Of a stretch of 64,000 nt of DNA, positions 57,343-64,000 are shown piece after piece. The DNA is from Diphasiastrum complanatum (taxonomy: Eukaryota > Streptophyta > Lycopodiopsida > Lycopodiales > Lycopodiaceae). How positions within the stretch are numbered: the stretch's first letter is position 1; every line of letters begins with the position of its first letter. The notes below the pieces were generated by a model. It did not search any database and was not told the DNA's origin. It saw nothing but the letters and a program-made list of their open reading frames with translations. The stretch covers positions 27,202,320-27,266,319 of the forward strand of contig CM055092.1 of assembly GCA_029204225.1 (NCBI GenBank), given 5' to 3'. The position numbers were made by a program, and so were the translations under genes.

Positions 57343-57355
57343 TGGTATCAGAGCC
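57343..57355 (+). other. Primer-binding site, initiator-Met tRNA
   Basis: TGGTATCAGAGCC directly after the LTR end CAACA. Confidence 0.9.
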
Positions 57356-57949
57356 TACCGAAGGTTACCATGCATTTTGATCCATTTAAGTGAAAACTAC
57401 TCATCAATCTTGAGCTAGAAATTGTCAAGGTCCATTTTCCTAGTTATCTTGTTCAATTTTGGATCAAAAGAGATCAAAAGGACATTGATTGGGTCTGACC
57501 TGGTACTATAGGAAATCAGGTGTTCAGACACGTGTGAGGAACATCCAATTTCAGTTTGGAAGTTCTCTCTCATGCTTGATCCATTTATCTTGCTTGATAG
57601 CTTGTTTTGAAGCTATTTTTGTCTAGTTTCTGATGCAATAGTTTCATTCCATTTGGTTGTTCCAATCTAAAGTTATAAGCTTTTTGAAGAGGGTTAGGTA
57701 GGGCACAGATGGTAGCACACCATTATTGGATCCTATTAGTAGGTGTAATGTGAGTCAATCCAAGTTCATGGGCAATCTCCTTCGTGATAATATTCAAGGC
57801 TAGATCCCGAATCAACTGGTATGTTTGAGATAATAACATTTTTTGTTCATCGCTTCTATTTATCTCCACTTTACATGACTTCAATGAGTTCATACTTGTT
57901 GCAACCAAGTGAGAGATTGTCTACTTCCAATTATTCAATACAGAAGTTG

Positions 57950-58732
57950 AGGATGGAGTCCATCTTGATACTCCAAGATGTGATGGACATTGTACTTGGG
58001 ATTGAGGAGGAGCCTCAAGTCCTTCAAGAAGTACAAAAATACAAGAAGAGAGCTAGGATGGCTCTCCACTACATTAAGATGAATGTCTCTAATGAGATAT
58101 TGAGGGAGATTGGTGATTGTTCTACATTCAAGGAAGCTTGGGATTGTCTCAAGTCCATCTATGAGGCTAAGAACACCTCTAGGCTCCTCACTCTTAGAAA
58201 TCAAATCTTTCAAAGTAGTCAAAAGAGTGATGAGAGTGCATCTAATTATGTTTTGAGAGTCAAGGATATTCATAGGGAGCTTGCATGTATTGGTGACTCA
58301 ATCAATCAAAGTGAGCTAGTCCAAGTCATTCTCAATGGCTTGAGAGATGAATATGACAACCTTTTCCAATCCTATGCCATTAAGGAGGAGCTACCAAGTT
58401 TGGACGCCCTTCAAAGTGTGCTTATTTCTAAAGAATCAAGACAAGAGTACAAACTCTTGAGGATGGACAAGCTATCACTCAATCATGATGATGGCAAAGT
58501 TCTATTTGCCAAGCACAAAGAGAGGAGTAAGAAGCAACACCATCAATTCTCTAATGACAAAGCTAAAGACCCAGATGGAGAGGAGGAGGAGGATACCTCT
58601 CATGCTTCTACTTCAAATCTCAAGAAGAAGAAGATCAAGTGCTTTTATTGTGGCAAGAAAGGCCATTATGCCACCAATTGCTTCAAGAAGAAGAATCAAG
58701 TCAATCAAGCCAACATCACCAATGAGAAATAA
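57950..58732 (+). pseudogene. Copia Gag (element Cop-I), intact frame
   Basis: The ATG at about 57953 (MESILILQDVMDIVLG) fits other gag starts. The open frame upstream to 57821 is probably leader. The core has YIKMNVSNEILREIG, LRNQIFQSSQKSDESASNYV and VQVILNGLRDEYDNLF, then a Lys/His-rich linker and a perfect zinc knuckle CFYCGKKGHYATNC at the end. The stop at 58730 is followed by protease in another frame. The protein is related to Cop-G gag but clearly diverged. Confidence 0.85.
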
Positions 58733-58765
58733 GATTGTATTGCAAGTGATGGAGAAGGCTCTCTT

Positions 58766-59170
58766 ATGGCATCGAGCTTTTCCTCTTCCACCTTCAACAA
58801 GGATGACTCATGGTATATTGATAGTGGAGCATCTTCACATATGTGTGGCTCCAAGCACTCTTTTTCATCTATTATGCCTTATGATGGAGTCAAGAAGACC
58901 ATATACATTGCAAGTAAGCATGAGTGCAATATTGAAGGAGTAGGGGTTAATCCCTTGAAGCTTGCATCTTCCAAAGATCTCTTTCTCAACAATGTTCTTT
59001 TTGTCCCAAAGTTTACAAAGAACACCTTAAGTGTTGGCCAACTTCTTAATAGTGGCTTTGATGTGAATTTCAATATTGACAATTGTGTGATCAAGAAGGA
59101 TGGTGAGATCTGTAAAGGATTTCAGATCATTCAAGATCCAATCCAAGTCCCAAATCTTTGGTTACAATAA
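58766..59170 (+). pseudogene. Copia protease (Cop-I)
   Basis: SWYIDSGASSHMCGSKHSF with an intact DSGA, LNNVLFVPKFTKNTLSVGQLL, and a tail ending at 59170, where the Cop-G LTR region begins. Continuation is lost at the insertion. Integrase C-terminal sequence in the same orientation reappears at 63650. Confidence 0.85.
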
Positions 59171-59189
59171 GGAGCAAACCAACAATCCT

Positions 59190-59754
59190 GCCAATGTAGA
59201 AAAATCAGCATCTACATACAAAATGAGATGCAAACTCTAAGAGATATTGATCAAACATGAACCAAAACATAAAATATGTTTGTTGTCCATACAATTACAG
59301 TACTCTACTGTATTTCACACGTGTGAAACCAAAAATAGCAATAAATGATCATTCTACACATAGAATTGCAAGATAACACCAAGATAGTGCACCAATGAGT
59401 AGTAGAACCCAAAGAGAACAATGTATAATGATGAAATGAGAGATAGAAGAGAGTAGATGTGTCTCTCCACGAGTTACATCCTTTTATAGAGTTTTCAAAC
59501 CCTATTTGGCCACTTGGCTTTCCCTCCAAAATATAAACCCTACTATTTTTGGGTCTAGATTCAAGGTACCCAAAGTTCATCTCTCTCAAACTCGACTACC
59601 AACTTTTCCACACTTTCCAAAAGTGTTTATTGAATGTATTTTAAACTAATATAACTTCAAAAAGTTTATCTCTAAGTCTAAAATGAGTTTTGGCCTCTTA
59701 TTGACAATTTACCAAAATGTGACTAAACTAGACTAAACTAGTTGAAATCTCTCA
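59190..59754 (-). mobile_element. Cop-G 3' LTR
   Basis: Minus-strand start TGAGAGATTTCAAC at 59754. Matches 62876-63431 along its length with about 20 substitutions and one 8-bp indel by eye (about 96% identity). The left border is approximate because the end is not canonical. A shared element-family segment extends to 59190. Confidence 0.85.
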
Positions 59755-61091
59755 ACTCCAACAATAAGATATTGCAAGACAATGTAGCTAGTTTGTCCAT
59801 ATCTTGACAATTTGCACACATCCACATGAAATAGCTCAAACATGAGATAGAACAAGTAAAGTAAACTTGAACAACACTTCCTTGCTGCTCCTTTTACCTT
59901 ACTTGAGTCTTCAATAAGTTGCAAAAACAGATCCATAACATCTTTGCCAATTACCTCTCCTTTGATGCTCTTGACTAGCTCCAAATTGCCACCTTTCCTT
60001 TTGTGTTGTTGAAGCCCTTTGAGACCAACCTCTTGATCTTCCTCTTGACCATCAAAGTCATTGAAAAAACTTTTTTTTTCAGATCCATTACTTGCTTTTC
60101 CAGTATGAAAACCATGAGAACCAATATCCACTTGCATAGCATCATCTACACAAGAAAATTCTCCAAAACATGTGAGTAAAGCAAAGTGTGTTGCTTCCAC
60201 TTGCTTACCTTTCTCTTGATCATCAAAGATATCAAAGATATGAATATCTTCAGACCTTAACCTCTGGAAATACTCTCTCTCAAACATATGATCTAGATCC
60301 AACAAGATCTCATCAATGCTTGATCTCGAATTTTCACAAAGGTTAGTGAAAACAATGTCACCATCATAAATCAAAAGATAGATTCCAAACTTTCCATCCA
60401 ACATGAAGTAGAGTAGGTGAAGATGAGTATCAAACCTAAGAAATCCAGCCCTCTTGAGTCCATAACAAACCTCAATAAGCTCACCAATGAGATCTCCCTT
60501 GCCTTGAAGAAATTGCCTCTCGATTTGCTCCATGTAGTCTTCTCCAACCAACCTTTTGTCATCTCGATCATGAGTGATCAATTCACAATCATAGAATCCT
60601 TTGAGTTGATGAAGAGATGTGAGATCCATGCCTTGGATCTTCCCAAGAACCAATCTTCCATTGCTCTTTCCTTCATAAGACTCCCTCTTAATGATTGCAT
60701 CATAAGAAGTAGAAACCTCAAAAACATTAGAAGCCATGAAAAAAATGTTTAGTACCTTCAACATAAGGATGATTGAAATACTCTCTTTTTTCAAATAAGA
60801 ACTTCTATTCAATGTTTTAGGCAATGACTCATTTAATAATGATTCTCCCTCACTATCATTCACAATGACATCATTCAAAGTACATCCTACTTTGAACTCT
60901 TCACATACTTCTCTTCTTCTTGACTTGTGACTATCTTCCTCACCAAGTCTCTTGATAGAACCATTTGATCTACTCTCTTTATGAAGACATGTGACTCCAC
61001 TTGCTGGAAAAATGACTTTCTTGGAATCATAACAAAAGAATGTAGAAGAACCACCTCCTTCATGCATGCACCTAGCAACATCCTTTTCCAT
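59755..61091 (-). pseudogene. Long open frame over a scrambled copia RT (Cop-G)
   Basis: One frame of about 450 codons covers the place where integrase and RT should be. RT relics are visible in the right order: DYMEQIERQFLQGKGD (compare xYMEQPEGFxxKGK), VCYGLKRAG (LYGLKQA), then HLHLLYFMLDGKFGIYLLIY. After that comes DGDIVF where YVDD is expected. Between them are Ser/Glu/Lys-rich stretches with no copia counterpart. Integrase core motifs are absent. The catalytic pair is altered, so activity is unlikely, yet the frame has no stop for 1.36 kb. It lies between protease and 3' LTR. Confidence 0.55.
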
Positions 61092-61124
61092 ATGATCAAA
61101 GAAATCATTAACAACAATCTTTTC

Positions 61125-61800
61125 CTAGGAAGAACCTTCACCTCCATTGATGAAGTTAGCTCTTTCCTTACCTTTTGCATGCTTGCACTTGCCATGAAGA
61201 ACCATTGAAACACCATCATTATCCTCAAGACTAGCCAAATTAGCACAAAGATGAACATCTCCAAGAAGCATATTAGATCTTGACCTAGATCTAGCATAAG
61301 GAAGCTTGTTAGACTTTGCATAAGATCCACCAATCTTATTGATGCTAAAAGGTAACTTTGAAAAGTTGAGACCAATCTCCTTTTTCATTCCATCCTTTTT
61401 GTTAGCCATAACAAAAGCATCAAGCTTGAAAAGTCTACCTTGTCTATTGCCCCTAGCAACCAAGATTTCTTCCTTTGTAATGAAACAAGCATCACCCCCA
61501 AACTTTACCATGTATCCTTTCTCTATCATTTGACCAACACTTAGCAAATTCTTTGAAAGTGAAGGAATGTAAAGAACACCATCAAGTCTTGCTTTCCTAT
61601 TAATAGAGAGACAAATAGGAATTGAACCAATACCTTCAATAACACACTCAACACCATTGGCCATGTGAATTGCTTTCTTGGCTCCATCATAATGACCAAA
61701 GAAGTAAAGAGCTCCTTGTGACTAGTCATGTGTGAACTAGCTCCACTATCAATCCACCATGAATCTTTGTCACCTTCACTTGATATTGGACTTGAAAAAC
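61125..61800 (-). pseudogene. Copia protease (Cop-G)
   Basis: SWWIDSGASSHMTSHKELF at about 61770 (end of the gag frame) has an intact DSGA. A frameshift at about 61665 leads into VECVIEGIGSIPICLS and LDGVLYIPSLSKNLLSVGQM, with EEILVARGNRQGRLFKLD, the start of the pre-integrase region. The frame ends at 61125 with Lys/Gly-rich sequence unlike an integrase zinc domain. Confidence 0.8.
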
Positions 61801-62590
61801 ACATCAAAAGAGAATCACTACCACCTAGATCCTCATCATTAGTAGTAAAGTTCATTTGCTTGCTACCTTCATCTCTTTGCTTCTTCAAATATTCATTAGC
61901 AAAATGCCCTTTGATTCCACAATAAAAGCATTTCAACTTAGACTTATCTTTCTTTTTGCCAAAAGAAGAAGTCTCATCTTGATCTTGCCCTTTAGACCAC
62001 TTTCCTTTTCCTTTGCCCTTGAACTTGCCTTTGATGTACATAGCATCCTCTTCATAATGAGATGTCGATGTAGATCCACCTCCTCTTGATTGAAACCTAT
62101 AATCCTCATTCACCAAGATCTCTTGCAAATCCACAATACTTGGCAAAGTCTTTTGAATAGCAAAACTTTGAACAAGATTTGCATGATCATCCAACAAGCC
62201 ATTAAGTATAACTTGAACAAGCTCTACCTCCTTAATGCTTTCATCAATACATGCTAACTCATCATTGAATGCTTTAACCCTCAAAACAAAAGCATGAGTA
62301 CTCTCTTCCTTCTTTTGCAAACTTTGAAATATTTGCCTCCTAAGAGTAAGCACTCTTGATGTAGAATTGGATTCATAAAGCTTTTTCAAAGCTTCCCAAG
62401 CCTCCAAAGATGATGTGCACTTACCAACTTCCTTGAGAAGTTCATTGGTAACATTCATCTTAATCATGTATAGAGATTTCTTTGCTCTCTTGTCATACCT
62501 CACTTGATCTTGAGGTGCTTGAGGTCTATCCTCCACACCTGCAACAATCTCCATCAACTCATTCATCTCCAATAAGGACTCCATCCCCAC
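61800..62590 (-). pseudogene. Copia Gag (Cop-G)
   Basis: Starts MGMESLLEMNELMEIV. The core has YMIKMNVTNELLKEVG, LRRQIFQSLQKKEESTHAFV and VQVILNGLLDDHANLV. A Lys/Gly-rich linker (KGKFKGKGKGKWSKG) and the knuckle CFYCGIKGHFANEY follow; the final Cys is Tyr. Gag and protease are in one frame, with no stop from 62590 to 61541. It is a close relative of the Cop-I gag at 57950. Confidence 0.85.
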
Positions 62591-62875
62591 CTTTCAAGTA
62601 GAATAGTTGATTAAGGTAAGCCTATCATTGATCTCCAACATAAATCCACCACTTGTAGCCATGTTGAAGTGACCTGATCTTCTCTTGAATGTCAAAAAAT
62701 GAACTCAAGAAGAAATCACAAAGATATGGAACCTCTCAAATCTCTTCTAGCACTTCTAACTAGAAAATCAACACATAGAATAGTGAAATCTTGATCAACC
62801 TATGATCTATCCTCAATCTAATGATTCTTGCCACTTCCTAAGATTGAAACACACTCAAATGAAGTTCAGTAAATC
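62591..62875 (-). other. Cop-G leader, without primer site
   Basis: Matches the Cop-H leader (55712-56040), but the LTR joins it directly. The part holding the primer site, present at 56393 in Cop-H, is deleted. Confidence 0.65.
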
Positions 62876-63431
62876 AGCATCTACATACAAAATGAGATGC
62901 AAACTCTAAGAGATATTGATCAAACATGAACCAAAACATAAAATATGTTTGTTGTTCGTACAATTATAGTACCCTACTGTATTTCACACATGTGAAACCG
63001 AAAATAGCAATAAATGATCACTCTACACATAGAATTGCAAGATAACAACAAGATAGTGCACCAATGAGTAGTAGAACCCAAAGAGAACCATGTATAATGA
63101 TGAAATGAGAGATAGAAGAGAGAAGATGTGTCTCTCCACGAGTTACATCCTTTTATAGAGTTTTCAAACCTTATTTGGCCACTTGGCTTTCCCTCCAGAA
63201 TGTAAACCCTACTATTTTTGGGTCTAGATTCAATGTACCCAAAGTTCAAATTTGAATCTCTCTCAAACTCGACTACCAACTTTTCCACACTTTTCAAAAG
63301 TGTTTATTAAATGTATTTCAAACTAATATAACTTCAAAAAGTTTATCTCTAAGTCTAAAATGAGTTTTGGCCTCTTATTGACAATTTACCAAAATGTGAC
63401 TAAACTATACTAAACTAGTTGAAATCTCTCA
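62876..63431 (-). mobile_element. Cop-G 5' LTR
   Basis: Minus-strand start TGAGAGATTTCAAC at 63431. Pairs with 59190-59754 in direct orientation. The outer flank is CAAGA. The matching flank on the left could not be located. Confidence 0.85.
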
Positions 63432-63639
63432 CAAGATCCTTGCATATGGATCAAGATTTGAAGGCTCTACAAATTGGATCCAAGTGAGAGTGCAAACTCT
63501 CTTGATGTTTCTTATATGTCCAATATTTCAAAGGAGGATGATCACACAAGATGCACATATCTTCTCTCTTCAAGTATTATGGTGTATGATTATTCCTTAT
63601 TATTCAAAGCTTTGAGGAGTATTGGAGCTCTTGAAGGAT

Positions 63640-64000
63640 AGCACCATACGAAGTTTTATTCAAGATGAAGCCTAAGTTTGATCACCTTAGTGAGCTTGGT
63701 AGTGCTTGCTTTGCACATATTCCCTTGGAAACAAGGAGGAAGGATGATCCAAGCTCATGGATCATGATTGGATACCCATCCATCAAGGAGGCCTTTAGTG
63801 TCTTTACACTCTCTATTTCAAAAGTGATTGTGAATAGAGATGTCATGTTTCATGAAGATTCAATCTTGGAAGTGGCCGAGATCAAGGCTTCTCAAGAGGC
63901 ATCACAAGTTATCTTTTTTGAAGGTATTCAAGTTATGATGGGTCCAAGGTGTGAGGAGGAGTTTCTTCTTCATATGATTTCAAGAAGATCTTCAAGATGC
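63640..64000 (+). pseudogene. Copia integrase C-terminal region, continues past window (Cop-I)
   Basis: KPKFDHLSELGSACFAHIP corresponds to the copia KPxVSHLRVFGCxAYxHxP block. MIGYPSIKEAFSVF and SKVIVNRDVMFHEDSI correspond to xxGYxxxxKxYxxx and the (V/I)xSRDVxFxE block. This fits the Cop-I element interrupted by Cop-G. The frame has no stop to about 63990. The core catalytic region upstream (63432-63640) is not recognisable. Confidence 0.75.

Noticed and set aside
57723-57908. Minus-strand ORF with IAHELGLTHI
   Set aside because: Lies in the leader just before the Cop-I gag on the opposite strand. It is too short and has no family match.
60417-60752. 111-codon plus-strand ORF inside Cop-G
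   Set aside because: Overlaps the minus-strand RT-like frame antisense, and no homology was seen.

Overview
This window looks like a transposon-rich stretch of a land-plant nuclear genome. The evidence is one intron-containing oligopeptide transporter gene with GT-AG splice sites, many degenerate Ty1/copia and Ty3/gypsy retrotransposons, LTR primer-binding sites matching plant initiator-Met and Asp tRNAs, and long (GA)n/(CT)n microsatellites. The species cannot be named from the sequence. Many apparent ORFs begin at non-ATG codons, so I placed starts by homology and splice logic.

Layout. 1-7.8 kb: a copia-type LTR, then gypsy integrase and RNase H debris, then another copia LTR. 8.6-22.0 kb: a Ty3/gypsy element (called Gyp-1 here), about 11.7 kb without later insertions. 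It has 1262-bp LTRs, a tRNA-Asp primer site, gag, protease, RT, RNase H, integrase and a large extra ORF region before the 3' LTR. Its 3' half is inverted: RT is cut in two, and the target-site duplication appears as TTTAT at one end and ATAAA at the other. One LTR carries a 1102-bp hairpin-like insertion. 22.3-25.6 kb: the gag-protease-integrase half of a minus-strand copia element and its 5' LTR; Gyp-1 appears to sit inside it. 25.6-31.2 kb: a plus-strand copia pol remnant and LTR pieces of other elements. 33.8-38.1 kb: a gypsy gag on the minus strand, followed by a G/T-rich tract and a 24-bp minisatellite. 38.6-44.3 kb: two further minus-strand copia remnants. 46.5-50.7 kb: the oligopeptide transporter, six exons and 751 codons, with no visible damage. 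50.7-55 kb: mostly unassigned, with possible host exons cut by an LTR. 55.6-64 kb: a head-to-head pair of copia elements, the right-hand one interrupted by a third copia element.

The transporter is the only gene I judge functional. Everything else recognisable is mobile-element sequence. The most unusual features are the inversion in Gyp-1, its extra 3' ORF region with a dense TTCnnGAA cluster upstream, the hairpin insertion that seems to lack a target duplication, and a 452-codon open frame over a scrambled copia RT.
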